A DNA stretch of 64,000 bases from contig JACJXZ010000013.1 in NCBI GenBank assembly GCA_020636375.1, forward strand, positions 124,001 through 188,000. Direction: 5' to 3'. A program made the translations under genes and the position numbers. The notes beneath the pieces are model-generated. The model was not told the origin of the DNA, ran no database searches, and worked only from the letters and a program-made list of their open reading frames with translations. Within the stretch, counting starts at the first letter, position 1, and each line of letters begins with the position of its first letter. The DNA comes from Lewinellaceae bacterium. Its GTDB lineage: Bacteria; Bacteroidota; Bacteroidia; Chitinophagales; Saprospiraceae. Of the stretch, positions 57,601 through 64,000 are shown piece after piece.

Positions 57601-60600
57601 TGTGCACCCCCCCGCCGGGCCAGGCCACCTCCGGCGCGTAGTCGTTGATGATGGGGGGGATGCCTTCGATGCGGATGGGCAGCGAATAGGCCCGGCGGCG
57701 GCTCTCCTGGCCGCAGCTGCTTCGGGCGCCGGCTTCCAGCAATATCCGGCGGCCGGACAAAAAGTCGCAGTCCGTTTCCAGGCTGAAGTGCAGGCGGCAC
57801 TGGTTGGCCGGCGATTGGGCGACGCTCCGCAGGAACGGCAGGGCGTCGGCGAGGTGCCAGTCCCACTGGCCGTCCGGCGCCTGGACCGGGTCGTTCAACG
57901 GAATCAGGTTGCCGGAGCCTGGCGGATACTCCAGGACACTGCTGCCCGGCAGGAGCCGGACGCCTTCGGGCAGGGCCAGGCTGGCGGCCAGCTCGTAGGC
58001 ATAAGGCAGTTGGAGGTTTCGGATGTCCAGCCACAGGCCCAGCGTCTGGCAAAGCTGCACCGGCTGCGCAACCGGGGACACCTCTACCGCCAAAGCGATA
58101 TTGCCGGGCCGGGCCATCAGGCGCAGGGAATCGGCCGGACAAAAATAGGCGGACGGCCCGGGAAAGGGGTAGCCTTCATCCGGGTTGGGATTGGGGTAGC
58201 CCAGGCAGGAAAAACCATGGTAAAGCGTGAGTTGGGCCAGCCGGCATTCTCCGAACAGCCCGGCCAACTGAAACCGGCGGGAGGCAAAAGCCCCCAGGGC
58301 ACCGACCTGGAACCAGGCTTTGCCGCTGCCATAAGCGGCCGGCAGGTAGGAAACCGGGGCGGCCGGATCGGAAACTTCCCGGAGTTCCAGGATCGACAGG
58401 GCGGTATCTGCCTCGATGGCGATCCAGTTGTTGTAGATCACCTTATCGGCGCCGGCGTAATTGGTCATATTGTCCAGTTGGAATGCCCAGTTGACGGTGT
58501 CGTTGACGGGGGTCGCCACCTGGGGAGAGGCGAGGGACAGCCTGGCGCGCTGGGCCTCATAGCTTTTGGCGGTGGTGATGCTGGCCTCGGTCGTTTCTAC
58601 CTGCCATTCCGGCGGAGCATGTGTGAACCGGGTGAATTCCGTTTCCATCCTGATCCGGAAGGGGCCGCCCCGGGGGACGGTGCAGCCCGGCTTCGCCCGG
58701 AAGCGCAGGTTGTGTTGCGCCTCGTTGCCGTTGATGGCGAGGTCTCCTGCGGGCCAGGTTCCCGGGTTGGCGTAGGTGAGGACGGTGAAGGTGCCGTCAA
58801 AAGTGATGGCCGGGTCGGGAAGGGAGGCGGTGATGCCCGGCGCGAGCAAGGAAGGCGCGTTGGCCCCGTTCAGCGAACCGTTAGCCAGCAACGTGGTGCT
58901 GCCGGGGATGAAACCCCAGTGGCCTTCCAGCAGAATGCGGACCTCGGAAACGTCAGCCAGGGGGCGGATCTCGTCCGGAAACTGGTCCCCGTCCAGCAAA
59001 TGGCCGAAGTTGTTGATGAAATTGCCGGTGAAAAATATTTCCTCACACCCGAAGTGCAACTGTACGCCGTAGGACACATGGGCGCGGGGAACCGCGTTTT
59101 CCAGTACAAAATGCTCCAGGAATTGATTGCAGAAGGAATCTCTTCCTTCCGCCACCGTGTAGAACCCGCCCCGCAATTCCGGGACGGGCAACGCCTTGAT
59201 CGGAGTATTGCCCGTTACCAGGGCCATGATGGACAAAACCAGGCTGTCTCCATCTTGCCGGACGACGCCTTCCAGTCGCCCTCCGGGCCCGAAAAGGCCC
59301 TCCAGGCCGGCTTCGATATAGTGTTTCCCGTCGGCAGCATCGTAGCGCGTGACCCAGGTATCAACGGGGCAGGCGAGCAGGCCGTCGCTTTGCGAGAAAT
59401 AAGCCATCGAAAGGGAAAGCGGCGTGAAATGAGGCTGCTGAGGTTGTATGTAGATCAGGTCGATGGGGTTATAGTACACCCGGGCATACAAACTGTCGAA
59501 AGGGCCGTCTCCTTTGTATACGCCGGTCAGGCGCATTTCCACGGAATCGTAGTTGAGGGCCGCCTTGAGGTTGATGCCTGGGTTCTGAGCGGGGTTGACT
59601 TTCCGGGTTTGAAAAACATCCTGCCAACCCAGTGTCCGCCGCCGCATTTCGAAGCTTCGGGTAATGACGCCTTCTTCGCAACTGGTGCATTGGGGCAGGT
59701 AATCCAGCTCAATCTCCTGGCAATCGATGGCTTTGGGGATGGGGCAGTCGGGACTACAGTAATAAAGGAAGCTCACTTCCAGCAGCGAATCGAATACCGG
59801 GCTGGAACAATCCGGGACGAGGGGGATTTCCCACGGGTCATCGATGCCCCCCCGTTCGCTGCCGGCGATCCGGGCCGTGTCGCCCGAAACTTCTACCAGC
59901 CCATAGTGGATTCCCGGCCCCCAGGTGGCTTCCGGGCCCAGCTGCAGGCCCCGGGGCAGGACGAGCTGAAGGACAAAGGAGTCGGTAGGCGCACAGGGGC
60001 TGCTCCAATCTCCGGTCGGCGCCAGGCTCAGGTAAGACGAGGCGCCGGCCTGCAGGTTCTCTGGTTCAAGCTGGAAAAGGAGCCCTCCTTGCCGGTGAAC
60101 GAACAGTTCAATGATATTGATGCCGGGGTCGGTGACGCCGTACCAGTACGAAAAAGGGCTGCCGCACTGATCCAGATGGCGATAGCCGATCCGGAAGCTG
60201 GTCTGAGCCCCGCCGGTATTGGGGAAGCCGCTCAGCAGGGTGCAGTCGGCAGTGGCCGCCGGGTCGTATTCCACCAGGATCGTCAGCAAGGTAGAAGCGC
60301 CGACGGGCAGGTCGTCGAAGAAACCATCCCCGTCCAGGTCCTCCAGCCCGCCGGCCCCGTCGGGGTCGCTGGCCAGGCTGTCAAACCGGATGTTGAACCC
60401 CAGCAGCGGATCAGGGTCGGGGAATTGGTAGGCGGAAACCGGCAGCGGGGCGCTGCCGGCCTGTGCGCTGAAGCTCCAGTTGGGAAAGCGGCTGATATCG
60501 GCGGGAAGGGGAGAGGAATAGAGGTTGCTGTTGAGCCCAAACGCGACGGCCAGGCCGTAGGCGGCACCCGCCCCGTAAGCCGTTTCCGCCCCGGCATTTT

Positions 60601-61531
60601 CTATCCGGTACTGAAGGCTGAGGGTTTGGCAGAACCCTCCGCCCACCTGGGCGGCGTCGTTGGCCTGGTTCTGGCTGGCAAACCCGTTCTGGTTCGTGAT
60701 CACCAGGTTGGGAGCGCCGCTGGCCAGGGCGGCCAGCCCGTCGGTGTAAAAAGCCTGGCAGAGCCTTCCGTCACACCGCCAGAACAATTCCATTTCGGAG
60801 GTGCTTTCTGCACAGCCCAGCAACCGGATGGTTTCCTGCAGGAACAGGGTGTCCCCAAAATCGAAGTACCCGTCGCCTCCAGGCAGCGCTGCGCCGGTAA
60901 TGGCCAGGGTGTCGCCCGGGGGCGTGGCGCCCACGTTAAAAAAAGAGGATTGCAGGCCCGGGTCGTAGCGGTAAACCAGGAACAGGGAATCCAGCCGGGC
61001 GCCGGGGGTGGCCTGTATTACCGAAAACGAGCGCTGGCCCGCCTGGCCCGCCGACAGGTAGATGGATTGGTTCTGGGAAGAGACGGCCACGATTTCGGGG
61101 AAGAAATAATTGGCCAGGGAAGGCGCCTGTGCGGTAAAGACTTGCCCGTTGGCCGATACGATATACCGAATGGGGTTGACGTTGGAAAAGCTGCAATCAA
61201 TGGCCACCTGGAAGCTTACCTCGAGGAAAGGCCGGCCGGCGACGGGCTGAAGGGTGAATTCCAAAAGGGAAGGCTGCCCGCCGGCTGTTTCCCCGGCGCC
61301 TTCGATGCTCCCTTCCACATAATTCATTCCGGCCGGCAACTGGACGGCCAGGGCCTCTCCGCTGAACGTTTCGTGCTGCTCATCGGCCAGGTGCAACCGG
61401 AACCATCCGGGCTGGCCGCAGGCCACCAACCCTTCCGGCGCTTCCACCTGGGTGATGGTGATCTGGGCAACGGCCGGCAGCCCCAGGCCCCAAAATAGTA
61501 TTGTCCACTTCCATAGCTTGAATAAATTCAT
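54653..61531 (-). CDS. T9SS type B adhesin-like protein with SprB repeats (2,292 aa)
   Basis: The product has a signal peptide (MNLFKLWKWTILFWGLGLPA, cut after AVAQ). The first ~1,600 residues form a large beta-rich region with spaced cysteines and no family I can name; it contains several stretches like conserved-repeat surface domains (VNWAFQLDNMTNYAGADKV, FPTSAIEFGAFALPY). Residues ~1650-2150 hold six SprB-type repeats (CFGFSDGALEVTV, TPPFIFEWSG, YTFGIEDADGCT and so on). The last ~95 residues are a T9SS type B (gliding-motility-associated) tail with FIPNAFSPNHDGSNDAF, RWGNIVFHGEGG, GWDGRFNGQRMPAGVYAYQI. It starts 30 bp after the sugar transferase gene and is probably co-transcribed with it. 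Unlike the giant gene its frame is intact throughout. Confidence 0.85.
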   Translation of the reverse strand: MNLFKLWKWTILFWGLGLPAVAQITITQVEAPEGLVACGQPGWFRLHLADEQHETFSGEALAVQLPAGMNYVEGSIEGAGETAGGQPSLLEFTLQPVAGRPFLEVSFQVAIDCSFSNVNPIRYIVSANGQVFTAQAPSLANYFFPEIVAVSSQNQSIYLSAGQAGQRSFSVIQATPGARLDSLFLVYRYDPGLQSSFFNVGATPPGDTLAITGAALPGGDGYFDFGDTLFLQETIRLLGCAESTSEMELFWRCDGRLCQAFYTDGLAALASGAPNLVITNQNGFASQNQANDAAQVGGGFCQTLSLQYRIENAGAETAYGAGAAYGLAVAFGLNSNLYSSPLPADISRFPNWSFSAQAGSAPLPVSAYQFPDPDPLLGFNIRFDSLASDPDGAGGLEDLDGDGFFDDLPVGASTLLTILVEYDPAATADCTLLSGFPNTGGAQTSFRIGYRHLDQCGSPFSYWYGVTDPGINIIELFVHRQGGLLFQLEPENLQAGASSYLSLAPTGDWSSPCAPTDSFVLQLVLPRGLQLGPEATWGPGIHYGLVEVSGDTARIAGSERGGIDDPWEIPLVPDCSSPVFDSLLEVSFLYYCSPDCPIPKAIDCQEIELDYLPQCTSCEEGVITRSFEMRRRTLGWQDVFQTRKVNPAQNPGINLKAALNYDSVEMRLTGVYKGDGPFDSLYARVYYNPIDLIYIQPQQPHFTPLSLSMAYFSQSDGLLACPVDTWVTRYDAADGKHYIEAGLEGLFGPGGRLEGVVRQDGDSLVLSIMALVTGNTPIKALPVPELRGGFYTVAEGRDSFCNQFLEHFVLENAVPRAHVSYGVQLHFGCEEIFFTGNFINNFGHLLDGDQFPDEIRPLADVSEVRILLEGHWGFIPGSTTLLANGSLNGANAPSLLAPGITASLPDPAITFDGTFTVLTYANPGTWPAGDLAINGNEAQHNLRFRAKPGCTVPRGGPFRIRMETEFTRFTHAPPEWQVETTEASITTAKSYEAQRARLSLASPQVATPVNDTVNWAFQLDNMTNYAGADKVIYNNWIAIEADTALSILELREVSDPAAPVSYLPAAYGSGKAWFQVGALGAFASRRFQLAGLFGECRLAQLTLYHGFSCLGYPNPNPDEGYPFPGPSAYFCPADSLRLMARPGNIALAVEVSPVAQPVQLCQTLGLWLDIRNLQLPYAYELAASLALPEGVRLLPGSSVLEYPPGSGNLIPLNDPVQAPDGQWDWHLADALPFLRSVAQSPANQCRLHFSLETDCDFLSGRRILLEAGARSSCGQESRRRAYSLPIRIEGIPPIINDYAPEVAWPGGGVHSCSPSRLHYKLTNLGPFPTSAIEFGAFALPYTLDYIEGSLAGVRNAPGGIAENSINGNRRRLAFALPPGVPPGDSIVFSIEVQNQLLEELPCDSLGLEAFSLLRANVACANAGGGSCDIFAISANRLYTVPVQGSRLKITPGAWASSPAGAAGEWVAGQALIENITGAPIVNDSIRLSVYYDENGNGMPDGPPEELLARRHIPLPYLEAGGILLDSIQFFAPTARACRLLLALDDPWHTCSCDTLYALVPPPAVFNAGPDLRACHRDTVTLGTDRRQDGLSFEWLGLGSAPIDALSHPDSGITQAYFFNAADTTVVYRYVLTTTRAGQCVTTDTVSITVLPEIQAAVTVASDYHGQDISCFGFSDGALEVTVTAGTPPFIFEWSGFAQSSPVFGGLGAGAYTFGIEDADGCTQAVTGTLTEPPPLELSLEADSVTCPGGADGRAAALASGGSPPYDYNWGGPVADGLSAGLYHLTLTDANGCLLADSIEVGAPAPLQAVVIPEPASCADRADGRAAVQEMSGGTAPYTASWDDGRQGFSNVWLSPGLHQVTLTDARGCTLALNVDIEAPPHLILESYSISHLRCYGSGDGAIQLAINGGTPPYGYLWNDGSVGPSQSALGAGAYQATITDAQGCRLASPPFLVSQPPPLALSVISAEAVSCFGDEDGSASVKASGGTAPYAYSWDQGGTDSLAAGLAPAVYGVSVTDANGCRDSALAIVNEPPSLVLEYHAIPPNCTGRLGMVSLQAPGSSGTPPFLYSIDGGTTFTNDSTFHGLAAGAYPLAIQDAHGCTVGETIQISDPSPLAIYLPELLTVNYGEPAGLSVEIGQAYGLIQASWWPADAYISCHDCLDPVFTPVHSTTYHLSVVDENGCRADTTIQVIVNRPRRVFIPNAFSPNHDGSNDAFLAYGGPEAVRVEKMIVAGRWGNIVFHGEGGALNDPRSGWDGRFNGQRMPAGVYAYQIDVLFSDGIVITYKGDVLLLD

Positions 61532-61561
61532 CGGTTTTTGTATTTGACGGCCTGTCTGTTG

Positions 61562-62722
61562 TCAGGCATTTTCGTGCTGAAGAGCGGCAGGCAGGGTCTT
61601 CAGGAGAATGCGCATATCCATCCAGAAGTTATAACTGGCGGCGTATTCGATATCCAGCAGCTTTCTTTCCTCTTCAGACAGGTTATTCTTGTCTTTTTTG
61701 GTGATCTGCCACAAGCCGGTTATGCCGGCCGGGGCGAAGAACCGGGCGATATGCAGGTCGGAAGTCAGCCGTTCTGCCTCGTACAAAGGGATCGGGCGGT
61801 TGCCCACCAGCGACATGTCGCCCCGGAGGACGTTGAAAAGCTGCGGCAGCTCATCGATGCTCGTGGCGCGGATAAACCTGCCGACCCGGGTAACCCGGGG
61901 GTCATTTTTGATCTTGACGAAAGTGCCCGCCCCCTGCTCTGATTTCTTCCGGAGGAAAGCTGCTTCCTCGACATAGCCGCCATCCTGGACCAACAGTTGT
62001 TGCTGCCCGGGCAGCCAGGGGTGCTCTTCCGGCGGCGCGGCGGCCCTCCGGTATTCGTTCTGCCGGCTCAGATTGGCCAGCCGCTGGTCGGCATCTATCC
62101 GCATGGAGCGAAATTTGTAAAAGTCGAAAATCTTATAGCCCTGGCCCGCCCGTTTGGAAACATAAAATACGGGCCCTCTGGACTCCAGTTTGATCAGCAG
62201 GGCCACCACGGCAAAAACAGGGAGCGACAAGAGGACCAGCACCAGCGCGCCGCAAATGTCAAAGAGGCGTTTCCAGGCTGGCCGCCGCCAGCGGGCGGCC
62301 GGCGAAAGCCTGCCCGGAGGGAGTGGCTGCGGTTCTGCTTCCTGCCCTGCCAGGTTTCGGAGCCGCCGGCCGATGGCCGGGTCAGGGTGCAGCGGTACGA
62401 GGCAGTCGAGCGCCTGGAATCTCTTCGCAAGCGCCTTCAGGCGGGAGGACGGCTGCCCGGAAACAGCTACGAAAGGGATGCCGGCCAGGCGGGGCTGCTT
62501 CAGCATGAAGTGGCGCAGCTGCATGAACGCCCCGGCGGAATCGTGGCGCAGGTTGAACAGGACCAGGCGGAAAGGCGGTCCTTCTTCATTCAGGAAAGCG
62601 ATGGCCTGCTCCGCAGAAGAGGTGTAGAGCAACGAAAAGCCTTCTTCTCCAAAGTATTGTGTCACGCCGGGAGGGAAAGAGGCGCCAACGAAGAGGATTC
62701 TTTTAACGGGAAACGTATTCAT
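61562..62722 (-). CDS. Polyprenyl-phosphate sugar-1-phosphate transferase with degenerate receiver domain
   Basis: The product is 386 aa from ATG 62722, preferred because MNTFPVKRILFVG starts the receiver-like fold directly; an upstream ATG at 62776 would add 18 residues. Residues ~7-124 resemble a CheY-like receiver, but the phosphoacceptor position reads VLFNL (Asn57), so phosphorylation is unlikely. Residues ~150-386 are a bacterial sugar transferase: a membrane helix (~156-177), YKFRSM, SIDELPQLFNVLRGDMSLVG with the catalytic Asp290-Glu291 pair, and GITGLWQI. It should transfer a sugar phosphate to undecaprenyl phosphate, starting a surface polysaccharide or glycan. A ~60-residue insert lies between FRSM and the DPR motif. 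A response regulator precedes it and a T9SS adhesin follows it. Confidence 0.88.
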   Translation of the reverse strand: MNTFPVKRILFVGASFPPGVTQYFGEEGFSLLYTSSAEQAIAFLNEEGPPFRLVLFNLRHDSAGAFMQLRHFMLKQPRLAGIPFVAVSGQPSSRLKALAKRFQALDCLVPLHPDPAIGRRLRNLAGQEAEPQPLPPGRLSPAARWRRPAWKRLFDICGALVLVLLSLPVFAVVALLIKLESRGPVFYVSKRAGQGYKIFDFYKFRSMRIDADQRLANLSRQNEYRRAAAPPEEHPWLPGQQQLLVQDGGYVEEAAFLRKKSEQGAGTFVKIKNDPRVTRVGRFIRATSIDELPQLFNVLRGDMSLVGNRPIPLYEAERLTSDLHIARFFAPAGITGLWQITKKDKNNLSEEERKLLDIEYAASYNFWMDMRILLKTLPAALQHENA

Positions 62723-62786
62723 CAGCAGATGCTTTATGGTGTACCAGGGCGCAGTCCGCCAGTGCGTCGGGAACAAAACGGGGTAT

Positions 62787-62862
62787 CCGTCTAAGGTTGG
62801 ACAGAATGAACCGGGGTTGTGTACGCTGTACGAATCTCCGTCGGTTGTCCAACGTTAGACCG
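62787..62862. promoter_or_regulatory. Imperfect inverted repeat upstream of the sugar transferase
   Basis: The 17-base arms 62787-62803 and 62846-62862 (core GTCTAASGTTGGACA) match at 15 of 17 positions, 42 bp apart. They sit 65-140 bp upstream of the chosen start. They could bind a regulator, form an mRNA structure or mark an old element end. Confidence 0.35.
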
Positions 62863-62881
62863 GTAGCCACAAAACGCAGTT

Positions 62882-62940
62882 GTTGGTTGACAATCAACGG
62901 CTTAGGGGTTACAGCTGGTCAACAACAATCAACTGGTAAC
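62882..62940 (-). repeat. Right arm of the 59-bp inverted repeat
   Basis: Reverse-complement partner of 54475-54533 (57 of 59 by eye). It sits immediately after the response regulator stop and about 160 bp upstream of the sugar transferase start, so the two arms bracket exactly the sugar transferase and adhesin genes. It contains a near-palindrome (GTTGGTTG-A-CAATCAAC). Confidence 0.8.
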
Positions 62941-62947
62941 CAGGCGG

Positions 62948-63331
62948 TCATTGCGCCTTGCTCAGCCTGATATGAAATTGTATTTTGTATTCCAGCTCTT
63001 TAGGGTTAAAAGGCTTTACCAGATAGTCCGCCGCGCCGGCATGCAGGCAACGGACCCGCTCCTGGCTGTTGTCGATACTCGACAGTATGATGACCGGAAT
63101 GTCGCAGAACAAGGCCGAGTATTTCAACTGGGAAAGCATCTCGGCACCGGAGACTTCCGGCATCTTCAGGTCCAGGATGATGAGGTCCGGAAAATTGCCG
63201 GCATCCAGCCACCGCCAGGCATTGGCTGCGCTTTGAAATGCCTGGGCCCGGTAGTGGCTGTCGAAATACTGCACCAGGAAATGGCACATCACTTCGCAGT
63301 CGTCGATGAACAGAAGAGTGGGCTTCATCAT
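62948..63331 (-). CDS. Stand-alone CheY-like response regulator
   Basis: The product is 127 aa, a single receiver domain without output domain. The expected residues are present: Asp10-Asp11 (FIDDCE), phosphoacceptor Asp54 (IILDLKMPE), Ser84/Ser85 (IILSS) at the switch position and Lys106 (LVKPFNP). It would be phosphorylated by a histidine kinase encoded elsewhere and act by protein contact. It is followed on the same strand, after 225 bp containing the 59-bp repeat, by the sugar transferase with a degenerate receiver, so it may control or pair with that enzyme (inference). Confidence 0.9.
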   Translation of the reverse strand: MMKPTLLFIDDCEVMCHFLVQYFDSHYRAQAFQSAANAWRWLDAGNFPDLIILDLKMPEVSGAEMLSQLKYSALFCDIPVIILSSIDNSQERVRCLHAGAADYLVKPFNPKELEYKIQFHIRLSKAQ

Positions 63332-63612
63332 TTGAGCAATGCTTTCCGGTAAAAATAGCGGAGGGCTGTCCGGCTTCGCTTTTTATTTTGGCGAACGGGG
63401 CCCTCCGGCAGTTGAATAACCGGTTTCACCCGTTAACCGGCCAACCGGCCCTTCCAACCAGTCGGCCATTCCACTCTTCGGCTCTAAACTGCAAAATACC
63501 GGCCTTTTGCCGCCACTCACCGAAAAGAACCGCTTTGCGGCCCGCCGTCTTGTTAAGTTTGGAAGAGAAGGATACCGGAGCGCAATGCACCCGGCAAGAA
63601 AAAATCAGGGGT
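63332..63612. promoter_or_regulatory. Divergent intergenic region
   Basis: This region of 281 bp separates the minus-strand response regulator from the plus-strand acyltransferase, so both promoters should lie here. It contains three AACCGG copies near 63417-63447 and an AT-rich spot near 63380. No promoter element could be fixed with confidence. Confidence 0.4.
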
Positions 63613-64000
63613 ATGAATATCATGCGAGGCATAAACAGCATCCCGGGCCGGTTGTCCCGGGTTACCAGCTCGGGGAGCTTCATCTCCGAGGTGGACGGCC
63701 TGCGCTTCGTAGCGATTATGCCTGTGCTGATCCAACACCTGAGTGAGCGCCTGCACCGCTATTCGGATATTAACTGGGCCCGGCCGGTAGCGGAAGACCC
63801 GGTGGCCTTCCTGGCGAGCCGGGGCACCATCGGGGTTTATATCTTCTTTGCCATCAGCGGCTTCATCCTCTGCCTGCCCTTTGCGAAGCACCACTTGCTG
63901 GGTGCCCCCCGCGTTCCTTTGCGGGGCTATCTCTGGAGGCGGGTAACGCGGCTGGAACCCCCCTACTTGTTCTGGATGACCTTCTTCTTCCTGGTGCTGC
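63613..64000 (+). CDS. Acyltransferase 3 family membrane protein, 5' part
   Basis: This frame stays open to the right edge, giving the first 129 codons. ATG 63613 is the first plausible start (preceded by a purine-rich CAGGGGT); ATG 63622 is an alternative. The sequence shows the family start EVDGLRFVAIMPVLIQHLSE with the conserved Arg31 and His42, GVYIFFAISGFIL in a second membrane segment and RRVTRLEPPYLFW at the third. Such enzymes move acyl groups onto surface sugars (O-antigen, exopolysaccharide). Its location beside the sugar transferase fits a surface-glycan role. The gene continues outside the window. Confidence 0.85.
   Translation, partial: MNIMRGINSIPGRLSRVTSSGSFISEVDGLRFVAIMPVLIQHLSERLHRYSDINWARPVAEDPVAFLASRGTIGVYIFFAISGFILCLPFAKHHLLGAPRVPLRGYLWRRVTRLEPPYLFWMTFFFLVL

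Noticed and set aside
57353..61498. A 1,381-codon plus-strand frame opposite the type B adhesin
   Set aside because: It is fully antisense to a gene with a signal peptide, SprB repeats and a T9SS tail. Its translation is compositionally odd and without domains. High GC and codon bias explain the lack of stops.
61538..62794. Plus-strand frames opposite the sugar transferase (61538-61942, 61997-62794)
   Set aside because: They are antisense shadows of an enzyme with complete family motifs.
62951..63352. Plus-strand frame opposite the response regulator
   Set aside because: The minus-strand product has all receiver residues in place; the plus-strand translation has no family features.
63507..63746. 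Plus-strand frame 63507-63746 overlapping the acyltransferase start
   Set aside because: The acyltransferase frame from 63613 has clear family motifs; this overlapping frame does not.
1..64000. tRNA, rRNA, riboswitch or replication origin
   Set aside because: None was noticed on reading. A tRNAscan-SE and Infernal search was not possible here, so a small RNA could have been missed.

Overview
The window looks like chromosome from a GC-rich member of the Bacteroidota, most likely a Saprospiria/Lewinella-type organism. This rests on three proteins with type IX secretion system (T9SS) C-terminal sorting domains (two type A, one type B 'gliding-motility' tail), Bacteroidota-style lipoproteins, SprB-type repeats and a lack of strong Shine-Dalgarno sequences. 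Species-level placement is inference.

About three quarters of the window (1247-48649, + strand) is best read as one giant gene for a T9SS-exported surface protein of roughly 15,800 residues. Its order is: signal peptide; unique N-terminal part; Ig-like segment; four ~317-aa modules; an array of ~77-aa SprB/PKD-like repeats; four ~89-aa Ig-like repeats; 27 SdrD-B-like repeats; 8 DUF11 repeats of 141 aa; a linker module with one SdrD-B-like unit; 2 DUF11 repeats of 133 aa; 19 more 141-aa DUF11 repeats; a second copy of the linker module; 15 DUF11 repeats of 133 aa; one last 141-aa type DUF11 repeat; 13 Cys/Asp-rich ~98-aa repeats; a cysteine-rich HYR-like region; and an intact T9SS type A tail followed by a good terminator. 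The gene is cut by many small indels, concentrated at 1.6-3.4, 7.8-11.1, 15.7-20.5, 31.4-32.6 and 37.0-39.8 kb. Domain order resumes in another frame after every break and the non-repetitive neighbours are intact, so consensus or assembly error in near-identical repeats is the likeliest cause; true decay cannot be excluded.

Downstream on + lie a T9SS-secreted PGRP/amidase (48932-50497), a PepSY-like lipoprotein (50686-51438), an unknown lipoprotein (52016-53047) and an unknown secreted protein (53213-53794), several followed by terminator hairpins. Next is a hairpin-rich non-coding stretch with a possible 589-bp MITE-like element (53860-54448).

On the - strand, read right to left, are a stand-alone response regulator (63331-62948), a polyprenyl-phosphate sugar transferase with a degenerate receiver domain (62722-61562) and, 30 bp after it, a 2,292-aa T9SS type B adhesin (61531-54653). 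The sugar transferase and adhesin together are bracketed by a 59-bp, 57/59-identical inverted repeat (54475-54533 and 62882-62940), so this ~8.4-kb block could in principle invert. A divergent acyltransferase gene (63613 onward) runs off the right edge. The window reads as a cell-surface locus: giant adhesin or filament, wall remodelling, envelope lipoproteins and surface-polysaccharide chemistry with a second adhesin.
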